This document shows, piece after piece, positions 9,176-17,533 of a stretch of 64,000 bases of DNA. The stretch is from the NCBI GenBank assembly GCA_963667455.2, contig CAXXFR010000029.1, positions 481,860-545,859 on the forward strand, given 5' to 3'. The position numbers and the translations under genes were made by a program. The notes under the pieces were generated by a model. The model did not search any database. It had not been told where the DNA came from and saw nothing but the letters and a program-made list of their open reading frames with translations. The stretch's first letter is position 1; each line of letters opens with the position of its first letter. The DNA is from Bin55 sp963667455 (GTDB lineage Bacteria; Pseudomonadota; Gammaproteobacteria; Pseudomonadales; Azotimanducaceae).

Positions 9176-9568
9176 CTAAAAGACTGTGCAAAGCACCTCA
9201 CCACCAACACCGGCACGTCGAGCACCGTGGTCGGTCATCAACCCTTGATTGGTGCTGACGATGGCGATTCCCAGACCGCCTCGCACGCGAGGCAGGTCCT
9301 GCTTCGTTTTGTACACCCTCAATCCAGGCCGACTGATGCGTTCGAGAGCTTCAATGACCGGAACTCCTTCAAAATACTTGAGCTCGACGGTCAGCGAAGG
9401 CTTCTGTGCGTCGTCTACCGAATAACCGCGAATATAGCCTTCGTCTTCCAGCACCTTGCACAATGCGACTTTCAGTTTGGAACTGGGCATGGATACCGAC
9501 AGCATGGATACTGCATTGGCATTCCGAATGCGCGTGAGGAAATCGGCTACGGGGTCCTGCATGCTCAT
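9176..9568 (-). CDS. rpsH: 30S ribosomal protein S8
   Basis: Primary 16S rRNA-binding protein and, in E. coli, repressor of the spc operon. I start it at the ATG giving MSMQDPVADFLTRIRNANAV, 130 residues. The open frame runs 32 codons further upstream into rpsN, but that part has no S8 homology. The C-terminal GIAIVSTNQGLMTDHGARRA signature is intact. Confidence 0.97.
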   Translation of the reverse strand: MSMQDPVADFLTRIRNANAVSMLSVSMPSSKLKVALCKVLEDEGYIRGYSVDDAQKPSLTVELKYFEGVPVIEALERISRPGLRVYKTKQDLPRVRGGLGIAIVSTNQGLMTDHGARRAGVGGEVLCTVF

Positions 9569-9572
9569 AGTG

Positions 9573-9878
9573 CTACCAGCTTGACTTCTTAAGACCGGGA
9601 ACTTCGCCACGCATCGCCGCCTCTCGAAGTTTCGTTCGACCGAGTCCGAACCGACGATACACACCTCGAGGACGGCCCGTTACGCAACATCTACGGCGCA
9701 AACGAATTGGGCTGGCGTCTCGCGGCAGCTTCTGAAGCTGATTTTGCGCCTCCCAACGCTCTTCGATCGACAATGAGCGATCATTGATGATTGCCTTGAG
9801 CTTAGCCCGCCTCTCAGCGTACTTGGCGACCGTCTTTTCGCGTTTCTTCTCGCGTTCGACCACCGACGTCTTGGCCAT
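9573..9878 (-). CDS. rpsN: 30S ribosomal protein S14, zinc-free long form
   Basis: 30S head protein of 101 residues, the long form without a CxxC zinc ribbon that is typical of proteobacteria. It starts MAKTSVVEREKKREKTVAKY and carries RCCVTGRPRGVYRRFGLGR, where the short zinc forms have paired cysteines. It ends LREAAMRGEVPGLKKSSW. Confidence 0.97.
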   Translation of the reverse strand: MAKTSVVEREKKREKTVAKYAERRAKLKAIINDRSLSIEERWEAQNQLQKLPRDASPIRLRRRCCVTGRPRGVYRRFGLGRTKLREAAMRGEVPGLKKSSW

Positions 9879-9881
9879 GTT

Positions 9882-10421
9882 CTAACTCCTGAACGGAAAA
9901 TTGAAGGCCTGCAGAAGTGCGAAGCCTTCCTCGTCGTTCTTCGCGGTCGTGGTAATCGCAATGTCCAGACCTCGAATCGAATCGATTTCGTCGTAGTTGA
10001 TTTCGGGAAAGATGATTTGCTCCGTGATCCCGATCGAATAGTTGCCCCGACCGTCGAACGCGTTGGGGTTCAATCCGCGGAAGTCCCTCATTCGAGGAAT
10101 CGCAATGCCGATCAACCGTTCGACAAACTCGTACATGATGGTCCGACGCAACGTAACCATGCAGCCGATCGGATACCCGGTCCGAATCTTGAATACGGCT
10201 TCCGACTTTCGAGCACGCGTGATCTTGGGACGCTGACCTGCGATTTTCATCAAGTCGCCCAATGCGTTGTCCAGAAGCTTGCGATCTTCCGTCGCTTTGC
10301 CCACGCCCATGTTGAGCGTGACCTTCTCGATCCTCGGAACGCCCATAATCGACGTACAGCCAAGATCCGCCATCAGTTGCGGCCGAATCTCTTCCAAGTA
10401 TCTCTGTTGCAAAATGCTCAT
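9882..10421 (-). CDS. rplE: 50S ribosomal protein L5
   Basis: 5S rRNA-binding protein that contacts P-site tRNA. It has 179 residues, the same as E. coli, with the L5 signature VPRIEKVTLNMGVGKATEDR and MRDFRGLNPNAFDGRGNYS. It lies 3 bp upstream of rpsN and 18 bp downstream of rplX. Confidence 0.97.
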   Translation of the reverse strand: MSILQQRYLEEIRPQLMADLGCTSIMGVPRIEKVTLNMGVGKATEDRKLLDNALGDLMKIAGQRPKITRARKSEAVFKIRTGYPIGCMVTLRRTIMYEFVERLIGIAIPRMRDFRGLNPNAFDGRGNYSIGITEQIIFPEINYDEIDSIRGLDIAITTTAKNDEEGFALLQAFNFPFRS

Positions 10422-10439
10422 GGGAATGTTCGTTGTGCT

Positions 10440-10757
10440 CTATGCGTCAATTAACTCGCCAGTAGACCGATAGAACCTCACTTTGTTTCCGTCTTCCATC
10501 CGAAATCCAACCTTGTCGGCCTTCTCGGTGTTGGGGTTGTAGATGGCGATGTTCGAAATGTGCAGTGGTGCCTCTTGCTGCACGATGCCCTGGCGTGCAC
10601 CGGGCTGGGTTGCCCGCAGGTGCTTGGTGACCATGTTGATCGTCCCGACGACCACGCGGTCGTCGCCGACGAAGCGCACGACATCGCCGATCTTTCCCTT
10701 CTCCATTCCGGAGACGACGATCACTTGATCGTCTGTTCGAATGCGTCGCACCGTCAA
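10440..10757 (-). CDS. rplX: 50S ribosomal protein L24
   Basis: 50S assembly-initiator protein of 105 residues with an N-terminal KOW motif (DDQVIVVSGMEKGKIGDVV) and the C-terminal VGFRMEDGNKVRFYR typical of L24. Its start overlaps the rplN stop by 4 bp. Confidence 0.96.
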   Translation of the reverse strand: MTVRRIRTDDQVIVVSGMEKGKIGDVVRFVGDDRVVVGTINMVTKHLRATQPGARQGIVQQEAPLHISNIAIYNPNTEKADKVGFRMEDGNKVRFYRSTGELIDA

Positions 10758-11122
10758 ATCACCTCGGGTGCCAATGAAACGATTCGCATGTAATCGCGAG
10801 TTCTCAACTCTCGAGTGACCGGGCCGAAGATTCGGGTTCCGATCGGTTCTTGACTTTCATTCACTAGTACGGCCGCGTTTTGATCGAACCGTATGAGAGA
10901 CCCATCGGAACGTCGAACCCCTTTGCGAGTCCGCACCACGACTGCACGCATGATCTGTCCCTTGCGGACGCGACCCCTCGGGATAGCTTCCTTGACCGTT
11001 ACTCGGATGGTGTCGCCAATTCCTGCGTATCGCCTTCGGGATCCGCCCAGAACTTTGATGCACTGCACTCGTCGTGCACCGCTGTTGTCGGCAACGTCCA
11101 ACATTGTCTCGCTCTGAATCAT
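10754..11122 (-). CDS. rplN: 50S ribosomal protein L14
   Basis: 50S protein at the intersubunit face. It has 122 residues and begins MIQSETMLDVADNSGARRVQ. The signature GRVRKGQIMRAVVVRTRKGV is intact. It is 12 bp downstream of rpsQ, at the usual S10/spc block boundary. No spc promoter is obvious in so short a gap, so S10 and spc are probably co-transcribed here. Confidence 0.97.
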   Translation of the reverse strand: MIQSETMLDVADNSGARRVQCIKVLGGSRRRYAGIGDTIRVTVKEAIPRGRVRKGQIMRAVVVRTRKGVRRSDGSLIRFDQNAAVLVNESQEPIGTRIFGPVTRELRTRDYMRIVSLAPEVI

Positions 11123-11134
11123 GGCTTCTCTTCC

Positions 11135-11395
11135 CTAGGCGTTCTCTGCGATGGATGCAAGCCGCCACGATTTAGTCTTCGACATCGGCCGACATTCTTC
11201 AATGCTTACCCGATCTCCGACTGAGGCTTCGTTGTTCTCGTCGTGAACTTGCAGCTTGGACGATCGACCAATGATCTTTCCATAAAGTGGGTGCCGTACA
11301 CGCCGGTCAATTCGTACGCTGACGGTCTTGTCGCCACTCTTGGCAACAACTATTCCGTGCAGTTTCCGCTTGAGGTCGCTAGTCAACTCATTCAT
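11135..11395 (-). CDS. rpsQ: 30S ribosomal protein S17
   Basis: Primary 16S rRNA-binding OB-fold protein of 86 residues from ATG 11395 (MNELTSDLKRKLHGIVV). A further 12 in-frame codons lie upstream inside rpmC, but homology starts at MNEL. The S17 signature GDRVSIEECRPMSKTKSWRL is present. The start overlaps the rpmC stop by 8 bp. Confidence 0.96.
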   Translation of the reverse strand: MNELTSDLKRKLHGIVVAKSGDKTVSVRIDRRVRHPLYGKIIGRSSKLQVHDENNEASVGDRVSIEECRPMSKTKSWRLASIAENA

Positions 11396-11582
11396 CGCGC
11401 TTTTCCCGTGCAACGGTCTTGATGCGTGCAATGTCGCGTCGACCTTCCTTCATCAAGTGTGTTTGAGGCAATTGATCGGTAGCCCGTTGAAAGCGCAAGT
11501 TGAACTGTTCCTTCAACGCTCGCTCCAACTCCTGCTGAAGCTCTTCCTGTGTCAGATCTCGCAGTTCGCTCGCCTTCATCAC
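11388..11582 (-). CDS. rpmC: 50S ribosomal protein L29
   Basis: 50S tunnel-exit protein of 64 residues, all helical coiled hairpin, with the signature LKEQFNLRFQRATDQLPQTH and RDIARIKTVAREK. Its start overlaps the rplP stop by 4 bp and its end overlaps rpsQ by 8 bp. Confidence 0.96.
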   Translation of the reverse strand: MMKASELRDLTQEELQQELERALKEQFNLRFQRATDQLPQTHLMKEGRRDIARIKTVAREKRDE

Positions 11583-11992
11583 AGAGCCCTTCTTTCAACC
11601 ATCGAAGTTGCGAACGGCAGCTTGGCCGAGGCAAGGCGAAAGGCATGACGAGCATCTTCTTCCGGAACGCCGGCGACTTCGTACAACATGCGACCGGGCT
11701 GAACTTGGGCGACCCAGTATTCGACCGAGCCTTTTCCTTTACCTTGTCGAACTTCGAGCGGCTTCTTGGTGATCGGTTTGTCAGGAAACACACGAATCCA
11801 AACCTTGCCACCTCGTCGAAGCTGACGAGTCATTGCACGACGAGCAGCCTCGATCTGACGCGAAGTCATACGTCCACGCCCAATCGCCTTGAGTCCGAAC
11901 TCGCCAAAACACACACGATTCGAACGTTGCGCCAAGCCGCGATTGCGACCTTTCTGCTGCTTTCTGAACTTTGTTCTTGCTGGCTGTAGCAT
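11579..11992 (-). CDS. rplP: 50S ribosomal protein L16
   Basis: 50S protein next to the A-site tRNA elbow. It has 137 residues (E. coli 136) and begins MLQPARTKFRKQQKGRNRGL. Signatures IEAARRAMTRQLRRGGKVWI and the conserved GKGKGSVEYWVAQVQPGRML are present. It is 9 bp downstream of rpsC. Confidence 0.97.
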   Translation of the reverse strand: MLQPARTKFRKQQKGRNRGLAQRSNRVCFGEFGLKAIGRGRMTSRQIEAARRAMTRQLRRGGKVWIRVFPDKPITKKPLEVRQGKGKGSVEYWVAQVQPGRMLYEVAGVPEEDARHAFRLASAKLPFATSMVERRAL

Positions 11993-12001
11993 GTCTGTCG
12001 A

Positions 12002-12670
12002 TTAGTGAACGGTTGCCGCCTGTCCGGTAACGGCTTCGCTACCTTCGATCACTTCTCCCTTGAAAATCCAAACCTTCACGCCGAGAACGCCGTACGTTGT
12101 GTACGCCTCGGCGACGGCGTAGTCAATGTCCGCTCGAAGCGTGTGAAGGGGAACTCTCCCTTCTGCGTAGACTTCCGAACGTGCTAGCTCCAGGCCGTTG
12201 AGTCGGCCGGAGACTCGTACCTTGATGCCTTCCGCACCAAGTCTCATGGCGTTTTGCAATACTCTTCGCACAGCACGTCGATACTGAACTCGTCGCTCGA
12301 GCTGCTGTGCCACGTTCTGCGCAACCAGGAATGCATCAAGCTCCGGCTTGCGGATTTCTTCAACGTTCACAACGACCGTCGAGCCGACGATCTTGTTGAG
12401 TTCTCCACGTAGACGTTCAACATCTACGCCACGTTGTCCAATGACCATACCGGGTCGAGCGGTGTGAATCGTTATCCGAGCATCCTGAGACGGGCGTTCG
12501 ATATCGATGCGACTCACAAACGCCTGCGATAGGCGTTTCATAATGAAATCTCGCACTTCGAGGTCGTTCTGTAGATAGTCGACGTACCTGTCCTTGCCGG
12601 CAAACCAAACCGACCTGTGATCCTGAACGATTCCCAGTCGAAAACCGTTTGGATTGACTTTCTGTCCCAT
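12002..12670 (-). CDS. rpsC: 30S ribosomal protein S3
   Basis: 30S head protein with mRNA-helicase contacts. It has 222 residues from ATG 12670 (MGQKVNPNGFRLGIVQDHRS). The open frame extends 27 codons upstream into rplV without homology. A KH domain (RPGMVIGQRGVDVERLRGEL) and the C-terminal S3 domain ending YGVLGVKVWIFKGEV are present. Confidence 0.97.
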   Translation of the reverse strand: MGQKVNPNGFRLGIVQDHRSVWFAGKDRYVDYLQNDLEVRDFIMKRLSQAFVSRIDIERPSQDARITIHTARPGMVIGQRGVDVERLRGELNKIVGSTVVVNVEEIRKPELDAFLVAQNVAQQLERRVQYRRAVRRVLQNAMRLGAEGIKVRVSGRLNGLELARSEVYAEGRVPLHTLRADIDYAVAEAYTTYGVLGVKVWIFKGEVIEGSEAVTGQAATVH

Positions 12671-12690
12671 ATGCTCCGTTCGTCTGTGAG

Positions 12691-13050
12691 TTACAAATTG
12701 AGATCGGAATCGTCGTCTCGGCCGTCCGATACCGCCACGGTCACGTGGCAAGTGCGCTTCACGATGCGCGCACCTCGACCTCGAGCTCGCGCCCGAAATC
12801 TCTTGAGCCGCAAGCCTTCATTGATGTAGACTTCCGAAACCTTCAGTTCGTCGACATCGGCACCCCAGTTGGTTTCCGCGTTGGCAACGGCCGAGTCCAG
12901 CACTTTTCGCACCAACGGTGCTCCCTTCTGCACGTCGTACTGCAGAATGTCGAATGCCTCCGCCACGCCTTTTCCGCGAATCTGGTTCGCGATCAACCGC
13001 ACTTTCTGCGGTGAGACTCGCAATCGCTTGGCTACTGCTTGAGACTTCAT
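12691..13050 (-). CDS. rplV: 50S ribosomal protein L22
   Basis: 50S protein lining the exit tunnel and a site of macrolide-resistance mutations in other species. It has 119 residues, starts MKSQAVAKRLRVSPQKVRLI, and the extended hairpin reads FRARARGRGARIVKRTCHVT. It carries a short acidic tail (DGRDDDSDLNL) beyond the usual end. Confidence 0.97.
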   Translation of the reverse strand: MKSQAVAKRLRVSPQKVRLIANQIRGKGVAEAFDILQYDVQKGAPLVRKVLDSAVANAETNWGADVDELKVSEVYINEGLRLKRFRARARGRGARIVKRTCHVTVAVSDGRDDDSDLNL

Positions 13051-13069
13051 GATTCGCTACTCGATCGTC

Positions 13070-13348
13070 CTAAACTCGGGACGCTCGACGATCCCCCGCA
13101 TGACCTCGAAAAGTACGGGTCGGCGCAAACTCGCCCAGTTTGTGGCCGACAAGCTCTTCCGTGATAAACACGGGGACATGCTGTCTGCCGTTGTGCACCA
13201 AAATCGTCAATCCGACCATTTCGGGAATGATCATGGACCGTCGCGACCATGTTCGAATCGGTCGACGGTCGCTGGTCTCTTGTGCTTTTTCAACCTTTGC
13301 AAGCAAGTGCAAGTCGATAAACGGCCCTTTTCGCAACGCTCGTGGCAT
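13070..13348 (-). CDS. rpsS: 30S ribosomal protein S19
   Basis: 30S head protein that pairs with S13. It has 92 residues with the signature MVGLTILVHNGRQHVPVFIT and HKLGEFAPTRTFRGHAGD. It is 2 bp after rplB and 19 bp before rplV. Confidence 0.97.
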   Translation of the reverse strand: MPRALRKGPFIDLHLLAKVEKAQETSDRRPIRTWSRRSMIIPEMVGLTILVHNGRQHVPVFITEELVGHKLGEFAPTRTFRGHAGDRRASRV

Positions 13349-13350
13349 GT

Positions 13351-14181
13351 CTACCTGCCTCTGCCTCTTCTTCGAATGATCAATGCATCGCTCGGCTTCT
13401 TGCGTCGAGTTCTGTGCCCCTTGGTGGGAACACCGGTTGGACTAACCGGATCACGTCCGCCGGAGGACTTGCCTTCGCCTCCACCGTGGGGGTGATCCAC
13501 GGGATTCATCACAACCCCTCGAACAGTTGGACGTATACCCCGCCATCGTTTTGCACCCGCTTTGCCAAGCGAGCGAAGGTTGTGTTCGGGATTTCCAACT
13601 TCGCCGAGTACAGCCTTGCACTCTCCCAACACCCGACGCATCTCGCCCGATCGCAGTCGTAAGGTTGCATGTGCACCTTCGCGTGCCAAGAGTTTTGCCG
13701 ACGTACCCGCGCTTCGAGCGATTTGCGCGCCTTTGCCGGGCTTGAGTTCGACACAGTGAATCATGCTGCCGAGTGGAATATTGCGCAACGGCATGGCGTT
13801 GCCGACCCGAATGGGTGCTGTGGATCCTGACCTCAATTCGTCTCCCACTCGCAGTCCGCGAGGAGCAATGATGTAGCGTCGCTCTCCGTCCACATACTTC
13901 AACAAAGCGATGTGGGAACTGCGATTGGGATCGTATTCCAGCCGTTCGACAATTGCAGAGATTCCATCTTTGTTGCGTTTGAAGTCGATTCGCCGATAGT
14001 GCTGCTTATGTCCGCCGCCGCGGTGCCGCGTCGTGATTCTGCCTTTGTTGTTGCGACCTGCGTTCTTCGCCTTGGGCTCCAAAAGCGGCTTGTAGGGCGA
14101 TCCCTTATGCAGATTCGGATCAACAACCTTGGCGACGAATCGTCGGCCGGGAGATGTGGGTTTGGATCGAACAACGGGCAT
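13351..14181 (-). CDS. rplB: 50S ribosomal protein L2
   Basis: Core 50S protein needed for subunit association and peptidyl-transferase function. It has 276 residues (E. coli 273) with the conserved RGVVMNPVDHPHGGGEGKSS, containing the histidine implicated in catalysis, and the rRNA-binding RNNKGRITTRHRGGGHKQHY. It overlaps the rplW stop by one base. Confidence 0.98.
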   Translation of the reverse strand: MPVVRSKPTSPGRRFVAKVVDPNLHKGSPYKPLLEPKAKNAGRNNKGRITTRHRGGGHKQHYRRIDFKRNKDGISAIVERLEYDPNRSSHIALLKYVDGERRYIIAPRGLRVGDELRSGSTAPIRVGNAMPLRNIPLGSMIHCVELKPGKGAQIARSAGTSAKLLAREGAHATLRLRSGEMRRVLGECKAVLGEVGNPEHNLRSLGKAGAKRWRGIRPTVRGVVMNPVDHPHGGGEGKSSGGRDPVSPTGVPTKGHRTRRKKPSDALIIRRRGRGR

Positions 14182-14489
14182 CAGTTGATCTCCAAGGTGA
14201 AGTCAATGCGCTCGCCTTCCTTGAGTCGCACGTAAGCTTTCTTCCAATGCTTGCGGCGACCGGCTGACATATTCCGAGTCAACCTCTGAACGCGTTTTCC
14301 CTTAACACGGAGCGTCGTAACGTTTTCAACGGTAACGTCGTACAGTTGTTCTACTGCTTCCTGGACCTCCGCCTTGGTTGCAGATACATCCACACGAAAT
14401 GCGTATTGATTCGATTGCTCGCCGAGATTCGTGACTTTCTCGGTTACATGAGGTTCTCGCAAAATTCCGTAGAGACGTTCAAGTTTCAT
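14181..14489 (-). CDS. rplW: 50S ribosomal protein L23
   Basis: Tunnel-exit protein that docks SRP and trigger factor. It has 102 residues with EPHVTEKVTNLGEQSNQYAF near the start and the flexible loop RVKGKRVQRLTRNMSAGRRK. Its start overlaps rplD by 4 bp, its stop overlaps rplB by 1 bp. Confidence 0.96.
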   Translation of the reverse strand: MKLERLYGILREPHVTEKVTNLGEQSNQYAFRVDVSATKAEVQEAVEQLYDVTVENVTTLRVKGKRVQRLTRNMSAGRRKHWKKAYVRLKEGERIDFTLEIN

Positions 14490-15058
14490 CCGAGTTGCTC
14501 CTCCAAGCGTCGAAGCATGTCGGAGTCCATCAGTACTCGGTCGTACTGCAAGAGATCGACGGGATTGACTTGCGCTGCCGGCAACACGTCAACGTGTTTC
14601 AGATTGGACGCTGCACGTTGAACGTTCTCGGACGGGTCGGAGAGAACGAGAAGGCAGTTGGAGAGTTCGAGGTTGGTGAGCGAATCTTTGAGGGAGCGGG
14701 TCTTAGGGGCGTCGATGTCGAATTGGGGAGTTCCGATCAGTCGCTGCTGGCGAATCAGTTCCGACAGGATGCAGCACATGGCTTTCCGATACATCTTGCG
14801 ATTGACCTTCATCCACCGATGCACCGGACGGGAGGCGAATGTGACACCGCCACCGCGCCAGATTGGACTGCTCGACGTGCCTGCCCGTGCGCGACCAGTG
14901 CCTTTCTGGCGCCACGGTTTATGACCTCCACCTCGCACGTCCGACCTGGACTTCTGAGCCTTGGTCCCCGAGTGTCCGTTCGCTAGATAGGCTTGAACCA
15001 CCTGGTTCACGAGTGGAGCGTTGTATTCGGCATTGAACACGGAGTCGCTCAACTCCAT
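14486..15058 (-). CDS. rplD: 50S ribosomal protein L4
   Basis: 50S tunnel protein; in enterobacteria it also represses the S10 operon. The chosen ATG (MELSDSVFNAEYNAPLVNQV) gives 190 residues and follows a strong GGAGGTG ribosome-binding site at 5-bp spacing, so I prefer it to an in-frame ATG ten codons upstream. The tunnel loop KPWRQKGTGRARAGTSSSPI is normal, with no obvious macrolide-resistance change. Confidence 0.96.
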   Translation of the reverse strand: MELSDSVFNAEYNAPLVNQVVQAYLANGHSGTKAQKSRSDVRGGGHKPWRQKGTGRARAGTSSSPIWRGGGVTFASRPVHRWMKVNRKMYRKAMCCILSELIRQQRLIGTPQFDIDAPKTRSLKDSLTNLELSNCLLVLSDPSENVQRAASNLKHVDVLPAAQVNPVDLLQYDRVLMDSDMLRRLEEQLG

Positions 15059-15097
15059 GGTTTCACCTCCTGTCAACGAGATGTCCACAACGACTTC

Positions 15098-15778
15098 CTA
15101 GCTCTCTTCCACAACGGGTTCTTGCCTACCGCTCTTAACGGCCGGCTTTACAAATACATGACTTCCAGCTGGTCCTGGTACTGCACCCTTAATAAGTAGC
15201 AGGTTTCGATCCGGAATCAGTCGAACGATCCTGAGGTTCTGAACCGTCACTTGTTCGTTCCCGAGATGACCTGCCATCTTTTTGCCCTTGAACACCTTGC
15301 CGGGTGTCTGGCATTGGCCAATCGAGCCAGGTGCTCGGTGCGCAAGCGAAACGCCATGCGACATGCTTTGGCGTTGGAAATTCCAGCGCTTGATGACTCC
15401 GGCAAAGCCCTTTCCTTTCGAGTCTCCCGTGACATCGACGACCTGACCCTCAAAAAATTGCCCGATCGACAATTCGTCTCCCGGGCTAAGTTCTTTCTCT
15501 GAGTCTTCAACCGGCGCTGCATCCAATCGAAACTCATGCACGCAGTCGCCCGGTCGCACTCCATACTTGTCGAAGTGACCGTGCATCGGCTGTGAGACGC
15601 TCTTCGACTTGACAGACCCGGAAACAACCTGAACAGCTTCGTATTGATCGGATTCCGCAGACTTGACCTGGGCAACACGATTGGGTTCGGCGTGAACAAC
15701 GGTCACAGGCACAGAGGTGCCGTCGGATTCGAAGACCCGAGTCATGCCGCTCTTAATGCCGATGATTCCGATGGTCAT
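15098..15778 (-). CDS. rplC: 50S ribosomal protein L3
   Basis: Early-assembly 50S protein whose long loop reaches the peptidyl-transferase centre. It has 226 residues (E. coli 209), begins MTIGIIGIKSGMTRVFESDG, and contains the conserved KGKGFAGVIKRWNFQRQSMS and HRAPGSIGQCQTPGKVFKGK. A C-terminal extension (VKSGRQEPVVEES) explains the extra length. The 171-bp gap to rpsJ is longer than usual. Confidence 0.97.
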   Translation of the reverse strand: MTIGIIGIKSGMTRVFESDGTSVPVTVVHAEPNRVAQVKSAESDQYEAVQVVSGSVKSKSVSQPMHGHFDKYGVRPGDCVHEFRLDAAPVEDSEKELSPGDELSIGQFFEGQVVDVTGDSKGKGFAGVIKRWNFQRQSMSHGVSLAHRAPGSIGQCQTPGKVFKGKKMAGHLGNEQVTVQNLRIVRLIPDRNLLLIKGAVPGPAGSHVFVKPAVKSGRQEPVVEES

Positions 15779-15808
15779 TTTCCTGTGCTCGATTCTTGTC
15801 TAGCTACC

Positions 15809-15825
15809 AAAAAAGCGTGTAACGC
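15809..15825 (-). terminator. Weak terminator-like hairpin in the rpsJ-rplC gap
   Basis: On the minus strand a short stem GCGT-TAC-ACGC is followed immediately by six T residues, in the unusually long gap between rpsJ and rplC. The stem is only 4 bp, so strong termination is unlikely. It might act as an attenuator that lowers rplC and downstream expression, or be chance. Confidence 0.25.
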
Positions 15826-15949
15826 CTCCTATACCCTCACTAAACACAGTTGGGCTTGGAACGCGTTTGCGCGTTTTGTCTTCTGCGATGCCGCGGCTTC
15901 CAGCGATGTCGATAACGTATCGCGTATCGATCTGGGAGACCAGGCGAGG

Positions 15950-16270
15950 CTATCTGGTATCTATCTTCAGGTCGACATCTACTCCTGCTGCAAGCTCGAG
16001 TTTCATCAGTGCGTCGATGGTCCGCTCAGGCGGATCCACGATGTAAAGCAAACGCTTATGCGTGCGTATCTCATACTGATCTCGAGCATCTTTATTGACA
16101 TGAGGCGAAATCAAAACGGTGTACCGTTCGAACTTCGTCGGCAAAGGAATCGGGCCCAGAACACGGGCTCCGGTCTGCTTCGTCGCCGACATGATCTCTT
16201 CGGCCGATTGGTCGATCAGCCGATGATCGTACGCCTTTAGGCGTATTTGTATCCTGTTCTCTTCGGCCAC
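15950..16270 (-). CDS. rpsJ: 30S ribosomal protein S10
   Basis: 30S head protein and NusE transcription antitermination factor. The core matches S10 throughout (IRLKAYDHRLIDQ, GPIPLPTKFERYTVLISPHV, NKDARDQYEIRTHKRL). No ATG lies at the homologous start. I choose GTG 16270, giving VAEENRIQIRLKAYDH and 106 residues (E. coli 103). A GTG 19 codons upstream is in frame but adds residues with no S10 homology. This is the first gene of the S10 block and has its own promoter, because the str operon is 28 kb away. Confidence 0.93.
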   Translation of the reverse strand: MAEENRIQIRLKAYDHRLIDQSAEEIMSATKQTGARVLGPIPLPTKFERYTVLISPHVNKDARDQYEIRTHKRLLYIVDPPERTIDALMKLELAAGVDVDLKIDTR

Positions 16271-16365
16271 CGGGCCATTCGCCTCACAAGTTGAAATGCT
16301 GAGACAATGCTCTGAGCACCGGACCACATTTGGAAGTGCTCAGTCCCAGCAGATAAAGGATGTGC

Positions 16366-16393
16366 ATTGTACGCAATCGCAACGCCTTGTAAA
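16366..16393 (-). promoter_or_regulatory. Sigma70-like promoter for rpsJ and the S10 block
   Basis: On the minus strand TTTACA (16393-16388) and TACAAT (16371-16366) are separated by 16 bp; each differs from consensus at one position. The predicted start is near 16359, leaving about 90 nt of leader before the rpsJ GTG. It lies between the last cas gene and rpsJ, which is where a promoter is needed once tuf and rpsJ are no longer adjacent. Confidence 0.65.
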
Positions 16394-16555
16394 CCCAATT
16401 CAAGAAAATTAGAAACGAGACAAAATCGCAAACACTTCGGTGAATCTACGTACATCGCTACAGCGGTACAGTATGAGAAGTTGCAAGTATCGAACCTCCG
16501 GCTATCGGAATGCCACTCTGGAGACACTCGACCTAGGATGCGAGTAGGCGAGAAC

Positions 16556-17533
16556 TTACTTTGCTGTTAGAGTCTCAGCGTTGCTTACACTCAAGTATTT
16601 TCCATTCGAGATACGATGTGCTCGTCGAACCTCGACGACTCCCAAGGCAACGAGAGTCTCAGGGTTGTCAAGGTTGGGATGTCCGAGCAAGGCACGTATT
16701 CCAGCAAGGCTTATCGGCTCCTTCCAAATTGGCCATTGAAAGCACCAAGAGCCATTGCTTTCTCGACGACTCCCGAGCATGTCCAATCTCACTTTAGCAA
16801 ACCGCACTATCGGACAAACAGTAAAGCAGGACAGGCCAATGGCGGCAAGCCGGTTTGCCCCGTGTTGGGTGGTTTCCTTAGTTTTTGCATACGTCGGGTC
16901 ATGAGCGCGCAAGGCGTAACGAACGTCCTCATTTGGATCCCATCGAAACGATTCAGTCTTATCAGGACGTTTCCAAGACAAGAACAGCGTCTCGTACAAA
17001 CAGTCCATCTCGGTAACAGAAACCTTGTTCCGTCCCTTGCCTCGGGCGGGTGGTTCCGTCAGCTTTGGAACCGTCGCAAGCCGTTCCAAGAAGTACTGGT
17101 GCCCTTGACCGAACATAAGACAGAGCGGAGTTGGTACTGCTTGCTTTCCGTCTGGATCTAGCGCTGCATCGCTGATGAGAGATGCCCACAGATCGCTACG
17201 GTAACTTTGCTTATCCGTACTCTCTAGAGTTGCGTGAAGTGAGTCTGCTGCCTCTGCTGGAGTGAGCGACAGCTTCTTCCTGCCGTCAAACTCGTGACAT
17301 GCGCTCAAGACACTTAGTCCCTCCGAGACCGCATCGACGACTGCACCCTCAGTAGTCCCAAGTGGAGTAAGGATTGCTGGCCGGAGGGGAGGGTCGCTGA
17401 CTGTCCAATAGACTCGAGTGTGCCAGCCTGGTCGCGCTTCGCCTACACAACGAAGAAGTCCGAGCAATGCCATGAATGCGAGAAGGTTTTCTGGCTCCAG
17501 TCCGTTAAGACGGTGAGTCGCAAGGGCCATCAC
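16556..17533 (-). CDS. Cas8-like/Cas3-extension protein of type I-G CRISPR
   Basis: Last gene of the interference operon, 325 residues. Its N-terminus (HRLNGLEPENLLAFMALLGL, then LRCVGE) resembles the opening of type I-G large-subunit and Cas3-extension proteins as I remember them. By family position it would recognise the PAM and non-target strand in Cascade, but the protein is short for a Cas8 and I see no catalytic motif. The start is GTG 17533, whose GTGA overlaps the cas3 stop; ATG follows as the second codon. No frameshift is visible. I assign it by position and N-terminal pattern, so the family name is tentative. Confidence 0.65.
   Translation of the reverse strand: MMALATHRLNGLEPENLLAFMALLGLLRCVGEARPGWHTRVYWTVSDPPLRPAILTPLGTTEGAVVDAVSEGLSVLSACHEFDGRKKLSLTPAEAADSLHATLESTDKQSYRSDLWASLISDAALDPDGKQAVPTPLCLMFGQGHQYFLERLATVPKLTEPPARGKGRNKVSVTEMDCLYETLFLSWKRPDKTESFRWDPNEDVRYALRAHDPTYAKTKETTQHGANRLAAIGLSCFTVCPIVRFAKVRLDMLGSRRESNGSWCFQWPIWKEPISLAGIRALLGHPNLDNPETLVALGVVEVRRAHRISNGKYLSVSNAETLTAK

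Noticed and set aside
16327..16327. GTG start for rpsJ 19 codons further upstream
   Set aside because: The extra residues are not found in S10 proteins; GTG 16270 matches the family N-terminus.
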